Source: Bacillus renqingensis
GTDB taxonomy: Bacteria; Bacillota; Bacilli; Bacillales; Cytobacillaceae
Direction: 5' to 3'
Assembly: GCF_016464375.1 (NCBI RefSeq)
Contig: NZ_JADDIU010000028.1
Location: forward strand, 1 to 58,594
DNA: 58,594 nucleotides
Of this stretch, positions 44,254 to 52,845 are shown piece after piece (the stretch's first letter is position 1; each line of letters opens with the position of its first letter). The notes below the pieces were generated by a model that was not told the origin of the DNA, did no database searches, and saw only the letters and a list, made by a program, of their open reading frames with translations. Both the position numbers and the translations under genes were made by a program.

Positions 44254-45231
44254 CTAATTGTTCAACACGTCAGGATTCACCAGATTTTTCGGCACTTTCC
44301 CAGTGAGGCCTGCTAATAAATTTTTAACGGCAAGCTGTGCCATTTTTTGTTCTGTTTCGAAGGTCGCCGAGCCAAGATGCGGCGTGGTTACAACATTTGG
44401 CAGTTGAAGCAGTGGATGATTCGGTCTCACGGGCTCAATTTGGTATACGTCCAAAGCTGCACCATGGATTGCTTTTGTTTTTAATGCTCGAATAAGTGCA
44501 TCCTCGTCAACCGTTTTTCCCCGAGAGCCATTAACAAAAATAGCAGACGGCTTCATTAATTTAAATTCCTGTGCACCCATTAAATTTTCCGTTTCCGCGG
44601 TGAGCGGGGTCATCAAGACAACAAAATCTGATTCCTTTAGTAAGGTTTCTTTATCACAGTATGCAGCCTTATATTTTTTTTCAGCCTCAAGGTTACGGGT
44701 GCGGTTGTGGTACAAAATATTCATATCAAAGCCGAGATGGCCGCGCTTGGCAATCTCTGAACCAATTCTTCCCATACCGATAATCCCTAATGTTTTATGG
44801 TGAACATCTATGCCAAATTGTTCAGTGGTCAAATGCTGTTGCCATCTTCCGGTTTTCACGAATTGGTCCATCTCCGGGATACGCCGGGCTGCGGCAAGGA
44901 GAATAGCGAATATCGCATCAGCTGTCGTTCCCTCAAGAACACCGGGCGTATTGGTTCCCATTACGCCACGCTTTGTCATTTCTTCCAACTTAAAGTTATT
45001 GTAACCGGTTGAGTTGTTCGAAACAATTTTTAATTTCGGTGCACGGTCCAGTAACTCGGCATCTACTGGCAGTGCCAAACCAATAATACCTTCCGCTTCC
45101 TTTAGGGCTTGTAAAAAATGGGCATCTGTCCTCGGGTTAATTTTTTCGAAAAATTCGATATCATAGTCATTCTTTAATGGTTCGAGGACTTCTGTTAGTA
45201 CAAAATTATAAGTAATTATTTTTCTTTTCAT
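44254..45231 (-). CDS. D-2-hydroxyacid dehydrogenase family protein
   Basis: A 325-residue NAD(P)-dependent D-isomer-specific dehydrogenase (glyoxylate/hydroxypyruvate reductase-like). It has the nucleotide-binding motif GIIGMGRIGSEIA, the catalytic arginine in NGSRGKTVDEDAL, and the histidine in TTPHLGSATFET. The start at 45231 follows AAAAGGGG; an upstream ATG 36 nt earlier precedes that site. The likely substrates are glyoxylate, hydroxypyruvate or 2-ketogluconate; the motif set does not separate them. It is monocistronic, with the hairpin at 44200 as terminator. Confidence 0.9.
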   Translation of the reverse strand: MKRKIITYNFVLTEVLEPLKNDYDIEFFEKINPRTDAHFLQALKEAEGIIGLALPVDAELLDRAPKLKIVSNNSTGYNNFKLEEMTKRGVMGTNTPGVLEGTTADAIFAILLAAARRIPEMDQFVKTGRWQQHLTTEQFGIDVHHKTLGIIGMGRIGSEIAKRGHLGFDMNILYHNRTRNLEAEKKYKAAYCDKETLLKESDFVVLMTPLTAETENLMGAQEFKLMKPSAIFVNGSRGKTVDEDALIRALKTKAIHGAALDVYQIEPVRPNHPLLQLPNVVTTPHLGSATFETEQKMAQLAVKNLLAGLTGKVPKNLVNPDVLNN

Positions 45232-45336
45232 CGATAAAAACCCCTTTTGTTTGTATACAATATGCATCTATATAAGGTGACATAAAAATTTCACAGAGTC
45301 AACCATTCAACACAGCGCTTTAGAGGGGTTTATAAT

Positions 45337-46113
45337 TTAGCATTCATTTGTTTTTTGCGACTGAACAATGGCCCGAGGCTTAGCCGCTTTATACCATTGA
45401 TGACAAAATATGATGATGAGGAAAAGGTCGACTGCGTCCCCGCCGTAATACATCATCATTCCACCTAATTCAGCCTTAGCAGCTGGAACGCCATTCGGAG
45501 GGCAGGCAAAGATATATTTTGCCAAGATGCCATGTCCTGCTAGAGCAACCACTAAAACAATCGCCCGGTAGGCAAAACTGGTTCGATGGGGGGCCGGATC
45601 AATCTGAATCATCGATACCGTAAATAGATAGCCAGCTAAAAATACATGCAGATGCACGATTATATGTAGAAGTGGGCTCTGCTGCATGACCATAAATAAA
45701 TGAGTGGTATAGAGTACCCACAGACCGCCAACGTTTAAGATAGCAGCAACAGTTGGGTCAGTTAGAAAACGGATGAGTGAACTTTTTAATAGTTGCGAGA
45801 TTCGTCTTGCCGTCCTCACGTTAAGGGTTCGGAACAAAAGAGTAATTGGAGCCCCTAGTACCATCAAGAGGGGACCCAGCATGCCGAGCAATAAATGACC
45901 AAGCATATGCGCCGGGAAATCATGGTGGGCTTTTGCTGCTAACGGTCCGGCAACTGCCATGATAGAAAGAAAAATGCCAAGGATCCAAAAGGCTGTCCGG
46001 TACAATGGCCATGGTTTCTGACGTTGGCTTGATACTATTACTGCGGTTATGTATAGAATTAAGAGCGCCGCAAACGGGAGCGTCAAGATGATGTGTATGT
46101 TTAAACCTGCCAT
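45337..46113 (-). CDS. ctaG: Cytochrome c oxidase assembly factor CtaG
   Basis: A 258-residue, seven-helix membrane protein of the Bacillus-type caa3_CtaG family. Family marks are HMLGHLLLGMLGPLLMVLGA (histidine-rich helix), VLYTTHLFMVMQQSPLLHII and the C-terminal GGMMMYYGGDAVDLFLIIIF. It is needed for assembly of the Cu(B) centre of caa3 oxidase and is unrelated to proteobacterial CtaG. In B. subtilis ctaG follows ctaCDEF; here no oxidase subunit genes are adjacent, only the DUF2243 gene 47 bp upstream on the same strand. Confidence 0.92.
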   Translation of the reverse strand: MAGLNIHIILTLPFAALLILYITAVIVSSQRQKPWPLYRTAFWILGIFLSIMAVAGPLAAKAHHDFPAHMLGHLLLGMLGPLLMVLGAPITLLFRTLNVRTARRISQLLKSSLIRFLTDPTVAAILNVGGLWVLYTTHLFMVMQQSPLLHIIVHLHVFLAGYLFTVSMIQIDPAPHRTSFAYRAIVLVVALAGHGILAKYIFACPPNGVPAAKAELGGMMMYYGGDAVDLFLIIIFCHQWYKAAKPRAIVQSQKTNEC

Positions 46114-46160
46114 ATGATATCCGCCTGCTTTAAATCGTTATTCAAGTCCATTTTAGCTCC

Positions 46161-46628
46161 TTAAGAAGATGGAGAGTGCTTACGAACCACCAGTTTGATA
46201 CCAATAAGAACCATGATGAATCCGATGATATTCCACGCCAAATCATAGGGAAGAATCTCGACATTGTAACGAATTTGGTGCAGACCCATCAGTTTATGTT
46301 GCACGGTCCCGTCATATAATTGAAAGCCGCCAGCTCCAAGTAATCCGCCGCCCGTCCACTTTGTAGGCTGCCATGCTTTTCGGCGGCGAAGGTCGGCGAC
46401 CATAAATAACGCCCAAACGGTTGCAAACCAGCTAAAAGCATGGAAAAAACCATCTGATACTAAGCCGATGTTAGTTGTGGATTTGTCATAAAAGTGATGC
46501 CAGTGAAGCAGCTGATGGAATACCGCCTCATCGATAAAAGCAACGAATCCGATACCAAAAAGCAAACCGGACCACAAATTACGATTTGAAATTGTAGACA
46601 TACTGTTCATTTCTTTATCACTGTTCAT
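46161..46628 (-). CDS. DUF2243 membrane protein
   Basis: A 155-residue protein with about four membrane helices, recognised as DUF2243 by GFVAFIDEAVFHQLLHWHHF and by GGFQLYDGTVQHKLMGLHQI. Histidines are regularly placed in the membrane, suggesting a metal or heme link. It is very often found next to caa3-type ctaG, as here, so a role with oxidase assembly is inferred. Start at 46628; RBS GCGGTG is modest. Confidence 0.88.
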   Translation of the reverse strand: MNSDKEMNSMSTISNRNLWSGLLFGIGFVAFIDEAVFHQLLHWHHFYDKSTTNIGLVSDGFFHAFSWFATVWALFMVADLRRRKAWQPTKWTGGGLLGAGGFQLYDGTVQHKLMGLHQIRYNVEILPYDLAWNIIGFIMVLIGIKLVVRKHSPSS

Positions 46629-46759
46629 TTATTCACCGCAACCATGTATTTTTAATTATACTTTTTCCTAAGATGTAAAAATTTAAACAAACTGGGTAAA
46701 GAAAAGGAGGCTGACTAAACAAATAGATATTAATTTTTCAAAAAATTAAGATAAAAGCC

Positions 46760-46787
46760 TTGATAGTTTTGGAAAATGCTTTATAAT
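46760..46787 (+). promoter_or_regulatory. Sigma-A promoter of the aminotransferase gene
   Basis: TTGATA (46760-46765) and TATAAT (46782-46787) separated by 16 bp, 69 nt before the ATG. Confidence 0.65.
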
Positions 46788-46855
46788 ATTACTATAATAA
46801 TTATCTGATTTATTAAAATTTATCATCAGTCATCCAAAAGAAAGAAGGAACTTCA

Positions 46856-48043
46856 ATGAATTACTCATTTGCACCTCAAACTAAAAACTATGAATCTTCG
46901 GCGGTTAGAGATATTTTAGCTGTTATTCAAGAAGGGAATGTCATTTCGTTTGCAGGGGGATTACCTGCTGAAGATATTTTTCCGATAGAGGCTGTGAAAA
47001 ATGCTTATGAAAAAGTTTTTGCTTCAGGGAAAGGGTCTTTGCAATATGGGGCGACCGAGGGCTTTAAGCCTCTTAGAGAGGCTATCCAAGCGAAAATGGA
47101 GCAAAAAGGGATTTTCACAGTCCCTGAGCAAATCCTTTTAACGACCGGATCGCAACAAACGATTGACCTATTTTCCCGAATTATGCTGGCTCCTGGAGAT
47201 GTTGTCCTTACCGAGGACCCGACGTATTTAGCTGCATTACAGGTTTTCCGTTCATACGGTGCAAACGTTGTGGCTGTAAAGAGCGATGAGCATGGGATGG
47301 ACCCGGAAGATTTAAGGGTAAAAATGGATCAGTTCCGGCCTAAATTTGTTTATGTCATCCCCACCTTTTCTAACCCTGATGGCAAGGCATGGAGTAATGA
47401 ACGGCGCCAGCAGCTTCTAGACCTTTCCCATGAATATCATGTCCTTGTGCTCGAGGATGACCCATATGGTGATATTCAATTTCATCAAGACGAAGTGTAT
47501 CAGCCAATTGCCTCATTCGATGACGAGCAAACCCATGTCATCTATACCAGTACTTTTTCAAAGAGCGTCGTACCGGCACTAAGAACGGGCTGGGCAACGG
47601 GGCCCGCTGAGATTTTACAGATGATGGTTCAAGCGAAGCAAATGAATGATTTGCATTCCAGCTCAATAGACCAGCAGGCACTTTACTACTTATTGCGAGA
47701 TTTTGATCTCAATTCTCATATCCAGCTCATTCGAAATGTTTATTATGAACGGATGACCATCATGAAAGATTATTTAAATCATGTTGAGCCCGGCTTGTTT
47801 ACTTGGAAGGTGCCGAAGGGCGGTATGTTTATTTGGGTAGAAGGGCAGGAACATCTTGATACGACTGTACTGCTTGGTGAAGCGGTGAAAAAAGGTGTCG
47901 CCTTTGTCCCTGGAGCTCAGTTTTATGTTAACAAACCAAAACTTAACACGTTCCGGATTAACTTTAGCCATTCTACACCTGAAAAAATTAAGCTTGGCAT
48001 GGACCGCTTGTTAGAGGTGATGATGTCGGTGCCTGTCGTGTAG
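46856..48043 (+). CDS. PLP-dependent aminotransferase (2-aminoadipate / MocR-like class I)
   Basis: A 395-residue fold-type I aminotransferase. The N-terminus (VISFAGGLPAEDIFPIEAVK) and TTGSQQTIDLFSRIML are typical of the LysN/2-aminoadipate aminotransferase group. The PLP-binding lysine lies in YTSTFSKSVVPALRTGWATG, and the aspartate/tyrosine region in VLEDDPYGDI. No GntR-type DNA-binding domain is fused, so it is the free enzyme and not a MocR regulator. Substrate could be 2-aminoadipate, branched-chain or aromatic amino acids. RBS AAGAAAGAAGGAAC. It is followed by a terminator. Confidence 0.9.
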   Translation: MNYSFAPQTKNYESSAVRDILAVIQEGNVISFAGGLPAEDIFPIEAVKNAYEKVFASGKGSLQYGATEGFKPLREAIQAKMEQKGIFTVPEQILLTTGSQQTIDLFSRIMLAPGDVVLTEDPTYLAALQVFRSYGANVVAVKSDEHGMDPEDLRVKMDQFRPKFVYVIPTFSNPDGKAWSNERRQQLLDLSHEYHVLVLEDDPYGDIQFHQDEVYQPIASFDDEQTHVIYTSTFSKSVVPALRTGWATGPAEILQMMVQAKQMNDLHSSSIDQQALYYLLRDFDLNSHIQLIRNVYYERMTIMKDYLNHVEPGLFTWKVPKGGMFIWVEGQEHLDTTVLLGEAVKKGVAFVPGAQFYVNKPKLNTFRINFSHSTPEKIKLGMDRLLEVMMSVPVV

Positions 48044-48063
48044 TATATTTAACAATGAAATAA

Positions 48064-48105
48064 ACAACAAACAAGCAGCCGTCTTTTTGATGGCTGTTTG
48101 TTTGC
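48064..48105 (+). terminator. Terminator after aminotransferase
   Basis: AACAAACAAGCAGCCGTC pairs with GATGGCTGTTTGTTTG around a TTTTT loop, and is followed by CTATTGGG. Confidence 0.7.
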
Positions 48106-48130
48106 TATTGGGTATAAAGCACCGTTTACC

Positions 48131-48261
48131 GTGTCCCTTGGACCGCTTTAAGTGCGCGCGGGATTCTCATTTTCCCCGCTCCCGTGTCCTTTGGACCACG
48201 CTAAGTGCGCGCGGGAACGCTTTTTTCCTGCTCCCGCGTCCTTTGGACCACGCTAAGTAGA
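48131..48261. repeat. GC-rich 52-53 bp tandem repeat, about 2.5 copies
   Basis: Units begin at 48131, 48184 and 48236. Each contains GTGTCCTTTGGACCACGC, then TAAGTGCGCGCGGGA and a C/T-rich spacer; the third copy is truncated at CTAAGTAG. Each unit holds a self-complementary CGTGTCC/GGACCACG core. GC content is far above that of the flanking DNA. The 378-bp spacer 48044-48421 holds this repeat, the aminotransferase terminator and the promoter region of the ABC operon. Confidence 0.8.
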
Positions 48262-48421
48262 CTACACCAAAATCTTTTCTCCTCCGTGCACTAATCGTTC
48301 GATTATTTTAATTTCATCATTTTCTTTGCTCATTTTGTTTTTCACTGTTATCTTAGTAAAAAGAAAACTGCTTTCTACAAAATGGATAGAGGTTCCATTT
48401 AAACTGAAAAGGAGTGAGCAA

Positions 48422-49387
48422 ATGATTCGTTTTAAAGATGTAACCAAACGCTATCAAGACAATACGACTGCCATTAAATCCATTAACCTTGAAATTAAAG
48501 AAGGAGAATTTTTCGTTATTATAGGACCAAGCGGCTGTGGAAAAACAACATTACTAAAAATGATCAATCGTTTAATTGAATTATCCGATGGAGAGATTTA
48601 TGTGAACGGGCAAAAAACAAGTGAGTACAACATTCATGAACTGCGCTGGAATATCGGATACGTACTACAGCAAATTGCTTTATTCCCCCATATGACCATT
48701 GAAGAAAATGTAGCAATTGTTCCTGAACTGCGAAAATGGAACCAGCAGAAGATTCTATCTCGTATCCAAGAATTAATGAACATGGTGGGATTGCCGCCGG
48801 AAACTTACCGGGATCGAAAACCAAAAGAATTATCTGGTGGACAACAACAAAGAATCGGAGTAATCCGAGCACTTGCCGCTGATCCTGCCATCCTGTTAAT
48901 GGACGAGCCTTTTAGTGCCCTTGATCCAATAAGTAGAGAAAAATTACAAGATGATATTCTCGAACTACAACAAACAATAAACAAAACAATTGTGTTTGTT
49001 ACCCATGATATGCAGGAGGCTATGAAACTAGGAGATCGGATTTGTATCATGAAGGACGGAGAAATTGTCCAAGTCGGAACGCCAAGCGAAATCATCAACA
49101 GACCCGTCAATGATTTTGTCAAGGACTTTGTCGGAGCACAGATCACAGATACAAAGGTGGATGTAATACTTGAAAACATTATTGACCAAATCAAGGACAG
49201 CCATCCAGTGTCATCCCCTTCAAGACAGATTTCAGCAGCGACATCTCTTCAGGAAGCCCTAATGATTTTGACAGAACATGAACAATTATCAGTGGAAAAA
49301 CAAGGACAAATAATCGGAACCATCACAAGACAAACTGCGTTAAAGTACCTAGCGGGTGATATAGAGAAAAGAGGTCTAAAACCATGA
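48422..49387 (+). CDS. Osmoprotectant ABC transporter ATP-binding protein (OpuCA/OpuBA-like)
   Basis: A 321-residue ATPase for glycine betaine/choline/carnitine-type uptake. Walker A GPSGCGKT is at residues 35-42, the signature LSGGQQQR and Walker B ILLMDEPFSALD follow, and the H-loop is VTHDMQ. The C-terminal about 80 residues (QISAATSLQEALMILTEHEQ) look like one CBS-type module; OpuCA-type proteins usually have two, so the regulatory part is short. The start at 48422 follows AAAGGAGTGAG; longer frames begin in the intergenic region. Its stop overlaps the next ATG. Confidence 0.9.
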   Translation: MIRFKDVTKRYQDNTTAIKSINLEIKEGEFFVIIGPSGCGKTTLLKMINRLIELSDGEIYVNGQKTSEYNIHELRWNIGYVLQQIALFPHMTIEENVAIVPELRKWNQQKILSRIQELMNMVGLPPETYRDRKPKELSGGQQQRIGVIRALAADPAILLMDEPFSALDPISREKLQDDILELQQTINKTIVFVTHDMQEAMKLGDRICIMKDGEIVQVGTPSEIINRPVNDFVKDFVGAQITDTKVDVILENIIDQIKDSHPVSSPSRQISAATSLQEALMILTEHEQLSVEKQGQIIGTITRQTALKYLAGDIEKRGLKP

Positions 49388-50904
49388 ATAACTTTGCTGC
49401 GATTTTTGCCGAAAGACAATCACAATTGTGGAGCGCCCTGACTGAACATATTGAATTATCCCTTATTGCCCTATTTTTTGCCAGTCTCATCGCTATTCCC
49501 TTGGGGATTTATTTAACAAAAAAACCAAGGATTGCCGAAGGGATAATTGGGATTACCGCTATCCTGCAAACGATCCCTTCACTAGCTCTGTTAGGCTTAT
49601 TAATTCCTTTGTTCGGGATTGGAAAAGTTCCCGCTATCATTGCTTTAGTGATTTATGCACTCCTTCCGATTGTTAGAAATACATATACTGGAATAAAAGA
49701 AGTAGATCCTTCCTTGATTGAGGCAGCAAAGGCGATGGGTATGAACAAACGACAGCGGCTGGTTAAAGTAGAACTTCCTTTAGCCGGTCCTGTCATGATG
49801 GCCGGCATACGAACCGCCATGGTGTTAATCGTCGGGACGGCAACATTAGCTGCATTAATTGGGGCTGGTGGATTAGGAGATATCATCCTTCTTGGGATTG
49901 ACCGCAACAATACATCCCTCATCATTCTTGGCGCCATCCCGGCAGCAGCTCTGGCAATTTTCATTGACGTACTGCTCAGGCAATTTGAACGAATCTCTTT
50001 CAAAAAAACATTGATTACTTTTAGCGTCATCGGGGCTGCGATAATTCTAATCTTAGCAAGCCCGATGATTTCCAACCAAGAATCGAAAAAAATCGTAATA
50101 GCAGGGAAGTTAGGATCTGAGCCGGAAATCCTGATTAATATGTACAAGCTGCTAATTGAGGAAAATACGAATCTAAAGGTAGAGCTAAAGCCTGGTCTTG
50201 GAAAAACTTCGTTTGTTTTTAATGCATTAAAGTCGGGGAGTGTCGATGTCTATCCTGAATTTACTGGAACAGCGATTTCGGAATTTTTAAAGGAAACAGC
50301 TGCTAGTAATGACAGGGAGAAGGTCTATAATCAGGCTCGGGAAGGGTTGTTGAAGCGATATGATTTGGAAATGCTGAAACCAATGGCATACAACAATACA
50401 TATGCATTGGCCATTCCAAAGGCGCTGGCCGACAAGGAAAAGATAAAAACCATTTCTGATTTAAAAAAATGGTCGGGGAGTTTGAGGGCTGGATTTACCT
50501 TGGAGTTTGCGGATCGTGAAGATGGGTATCGCGGAATTCAAAAACATTACGGCATCACTCTGGCAAATGTCAAAACAATGGAACCGAAACTTCGCTACCA
50601 AGCCATTGAAACGGGAGATATTAACCTGGTTGATGCCTATTCAACCGATAGTGAGTTAAGACAGTATAAACTGTTTGTTCTAGAGGATGATAAACATTTA
50701 TTTCCTCCCTATCAAGGGGCACCCCTACTAAGGAAGGAAACGGCAGAGAAATATCCGGAACTAAAAAAAGCCTTGAACAAACTTGCCGGAAAAATAACAG
50801 ACGGCCAAATGCGTGAAATGAATTACCAAGTAAATGTCAAAGGAAAAAGTGCAAAAGAAACCGCCAAACAATTCCTGCAAAAAGAAGGGTTAATTGGTGC
50901 CTGA
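49384..50904 (+). CDS. Osmoprotectant ABC transporter permease fused to substrate-binding protein
   Basis: A 506-residue fusion. Residues 1 to about 210 form the permease (LWSALTEHIELSLIALFFAS, coupling loop EAAKAMGMNKRQRLVKVELP). Residues from about 230 form an OpuAC-type periplasmic binding domain (KIVIAGKLGSEPEILINMYK to NYQVNVKGKSAKETAKQF) displayed outside the cell. This design occurs in BusAB and ChoS-like importers, where the receptor is tethered to the channel. With the ATPase it makes a complete two-gene importer for a compatible solute such as choline or betaine. Its final codons and stop lie inside a GGTGCCTGACACC motif (50896-50908). Confidence 0.9.
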   Translation: MNNFAAIFAERQSQLWSALTEHIELSLIALFFASLIAIPLGIYLTKKPRIAEGIIGITAILQTIPSLALLGLLIPLFGIGKVPAIIALVIYALLPIVRNTYTGIKEVDPSLIEAAKAMGMNKRQRLVKVELPLAGPVMMAGIRTAMVLIVGTATLAALIGAGGLGDIILLGIDRNNTSLIILGAIPAAALAIFIDVLLRQFERISFKKTLITFSVIGAAIILILASPMISNQESKKIVIAGKLGSEPEILINMYKLLIEENTNLKVELKPGLGKTSFVFNALKSGSVDVYPEFTGTAISEFLKETAASNDREKVYNQAREGLLKRYDLEMLKPMAYNNTYALAIPKALADKEKIKTISDLKKWSGSLRAGFTLEFADREDGYRGIQKHYGITLANVKTMEPKLRYQAIETGDINLVDAYSTDSELRQYKLFVLEDDKHLFPPYQGAPLLRKETAEKYPELKKALNKLAGKITDGQMREMNYQVNVKGKSAKETAKQFLQKEGLIGA

Positions 50905-50908
50905 CACC
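50896..50908. repeat. GGTGCCTGACACC motif over the stop codon
   Basis: A 13-bp near-palindrome that supplies the last two codons (Gly-Ala) and the TGA of the permease fusion. The same motif brackets the hairpin repeat at the end of the window (58147 and 58301). Confidence 0.6.
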
Positions 50909-51088
50909 CAATGTAACAAAACTGTGTTAAGCAAATTAATTTTTGATTAAATGGAGGAAAGTAAACCTATTTCTATGTAATTTGTGTATAATTCTAGTTA
51001 ATAGATTGTTTATTCAATGCACTTAAAGAACTTAATCGTTTTTTGAATAGTAAAAATGCAATTTGAATGAGAGTGGGGAAGAAACACA

Positions 51089-52402
51089 ATGTGGGAATTT
51101 GATATGGATATAGATCAAGTAGCGAGAATTAAGGTCATCGGCGTGGGCGGCGGCGGAAATAACGCGGTGAATCGTATGATAGAGGACGGAGTTCAAGGGG
51201 TTGAATTCATTGCGGTGAATACTGATGCACAGGCTCTTAAACTGTCAAAAGCGGAGGTTAAGATGCAAATTGGGGCATCATTGACGCGGGGCTTGGGCGC
51301 TGGAGCCAATCCTGAAATCGGCAGGAGGGCAGTGGAAGAAAGCAAGCCGCAGTTACAAGAGGCAGTGAAAGGAGCCGACATGGTCTTTGTTACGGCCGGA
51401 ATGGGAGGCGGTACTGGAACAGGAGCAGCTCCTGCAATTGCTCAAATTTCACGTGAACTGGGCGCCCTAACGATCGGTGTTGTGACACGTCCATTCGGGT
51501 TTGAAGGCCATAAGCGCAGGGTTAATGCGTCAAATGGGATAAAGGAAATGAGGGAAGCGGTGGACACCTTAATTATCGTTCCGAATGACCGCCTATTACA
51601 AATTGTCGATAAAAAGACGCCAATGATTGAAGCATTCCGGGAGGCAGATAATGTCCTTCGCCAAGGTGTTCAAGGGATTTCTGATTTGATTGCGGTACCG
51701 GGATTAATCAATCTTGATTTTGCCGATGTGAAAACCATCATGTCTAATCAGGGAACAGCACTGATGGGAATAGGAGCAGCAAAAGGGGAAGGACGTGCCG
51801 TGGAAGCAGCAAAAAAGGCCATTTCCAGCCCGTTGCTTGAAACCTCGATTGACGGGGCTCAAGGTGTTCTCATGAACATTACTGGCGGCACTAATTTAAG
51901 TCTGTTTGAGGTGCAGGAGGCAGCAGATATTGTTGCATCTGCCGCGGATAAAGATTTAAACATGATTTTTGGATCGATCATTAATGAGGATCTTAAAGAT
52001 GAAATCATGATTACCGTTATCGCTACCGGTTTTACCGAAATCGAGAGCCCAAATGTCACCGCTTCTTCCAACCATACAAGGGACTTTATTTCGCACAGGG
52101 CCTCACAAGGGATCTCCAGTAGACATCAAAGGTCGCAGGATGAGAGAGTCCATTTACATAGTGGACAAACTCAAGAAGGTGAAATGGCGCGGCAGAACCG
52201 TTTTGCCAACGAGCAGCAGGGACAAGGGCAAGTCCGGTATTTTGACCAGCAATCGTATGAGCTTGAACGGAGAAGGGAATCGGCCAGACAAATGCATGAA
52301 CATGGTTCAGTGGAATCAGAGGATGAGCACAGCAGCAGGGAGCAGGAGGATACTAGCTTCTTGGATATTCCTGCATTTTTGCGCAATCGCAAAAAAAGAT
52401 AA
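51089..52402 (+). CDS. ftsZ: FtsZ cell-division GTPase (probable second copy)
   Basis: A 437-residue FtsZ. The nucleotide-binding signature GGGTGTG is at residues 106-112, the N-terminal [20 protein letters not shown] and the T7 synergy loop [13 protein letters not shown] are intact, and the C-terminal peptide [12 protein letters not shown], which binds FtsA/SepF/ZapA-type partners, is present. A Gln/Glu/Arg-rich linker of about 110 residues joins them. It is not in the division and cell-wall cluster (no ftsA, murB, divIB nearby), and differs from the usual Bacillus FtsZ at many positions, for example [20 protein letters not shown]. It is therefore most likely a paralogue (inference). A TATAAT at 50987-50992 and RBS GTGGGGAAG suggest it is expressed. 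Confidence 0.9.
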   Translation: MWEFDMDIDQVARIKVIGVGGGGNNAVNRMIEDGVQGVEFIAVNTDAQALKLSKAEVKMQIGASLTRGLGAGANPEIGRRAVEESKPQLQEAVKGADMVFVTAGMGGGTGTGAAPAIAQISRELGALTIGVVTRPFGFEGHKRRVNASNGIKEMREAVDTLIIVPNDRLLQIVDKKTPMIEAFREADNVLRQGVQGISDLIAVPGLINLDFADVKTIMSNQGTALMGIGAAKGEGRAVEAAKKAISSPLLETSIDGAQGVLMNITGGTNLSLFEVQEAADIVASAADKDLNMIFGSIINEDLKDEIMITVIATGFTEIESPNVTASSNHTRDFISHRASQGISSRHQRSQDERVHLHSGQTQEGEMARQNRFANEQQGQGQVRYFDQQSYELERRRESARQMHEHGSVESEDEHSSREQEDTSFLDIPAFLRNRKKR

Positions 52403-52403
52403 T

Positions 52404-52560
52404 CCTGTAAGAAAAGCGCAAGCGCCTTGTTCAGACCCGACAAGCATAAGACGCTCCTGAATAGAAGGCGCTCTTTGCCTTCAATTCAGGAGTGGCTTAT
52501 GACTCGAGGGGCTAGGCGCTGAGCTGGACAATTCTCAAAGCCGAATGATATAAATTCTGA
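52404..52560 (+). repeat. Dispersed hairpin repeat, full copy
   Basis: It begins CTGTAAGAAAAGCGCAAGCG and ends CAATTCTCAAAGCCGAATGA then TATAAATTCTGA. The interior folds on itself: GCATAAG/CTTATG, CTCCTGAAT/ATTCAGGAG and GAAGGC/TGCCTTC nest within AGCGCC...GGCGCT arms. Confidence 0.75.
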
Positions 52561-52707
52561 TACTGTAAGAAAAGCGTAAGCGCCCTCGTCAGCGGCATAT
52601 GGCCTCCTCGAAAAAGCTGTCGCTTTTCCTTCGTGCGATGCTAATGCTGTCGAAGCCTTCCTTGTGGAACTGGACATTCTCAAAGTCGAATGAGATAAAT
52701 TCTTGAT
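52561..52707 (+). repeat. Dispersed hairpin repeat, second tandem copy
   Basis: It has the same 5' end (CTGTAAGAAAAGCGTAAGCG) and 3' end (GGACATTCTCAAAGTCGAAT, then GAGATAAATTCT) as the preceding copy, but an unrelated interior with weaker pairing. Confidence 0.7.
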
Positions 52708-52713
52708 TCTGGT

Positions 52714-52746
52714 ACAAAAACGCTTAGAAAATCTAAGCGTTTTTGT
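52714..52746. terminator. Perfect bidirectional terminator
   Basis: ACAAAAACGCTTAGA (52714-52728) and TCTAAGCGTTTTTGT (52732-52746): a 15-bp perfect stem with A- and T-runs at its base. Confidence 0.8.
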
Positions 52747-52785
52747 ATAAAAATTGCTATCGTAAAAAAATTTCTAACTATTTTT

Positions 52786-52805
52786 TTGAAAGCGTATGCT
52801 ATAAT
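52786..52805 (+). promoter_or_regulatory. Extended -10 promoter overlapped by a CcpA cre site
   Basis: TTGAAAGCGTATGCT (52786-52800) matches all fixed positions of the cre consensus WTGNAANCGNWNNCW. It overlaps TGCTATAAT (52797-52805), a perfect extended -10. CcpA binding there would block RNA polymerase, so the downstream proline dehydrogenase should be repressed by glucose. Confidence 0.75.
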
Positions 52806-52845
52806 AAGAATATTAAGTTAAGTCCATCCATAAGGAGAAATTACA

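Larger units (their letters stand above)
52403..52845. other. Repeat-rich spacer between ftsZ and proline dehydrogenase
   Basis: 443 bp with no gene. It contains two tandem hairpin repeats (52404-52560 and 52561-52707), a bidirectional terminator (52714-52746) and the catabolite-controlled promoter of the proline dehydrogenase gene. Confidence 0.75.

Noticed and set aside
48131..48261. Possible CRISPR array
   Set aside because: The units are contiguous 52-53 bp tandem repeats with similar, not unique, spacers; only 2.5 copies are present and no cas genes lie nearby.
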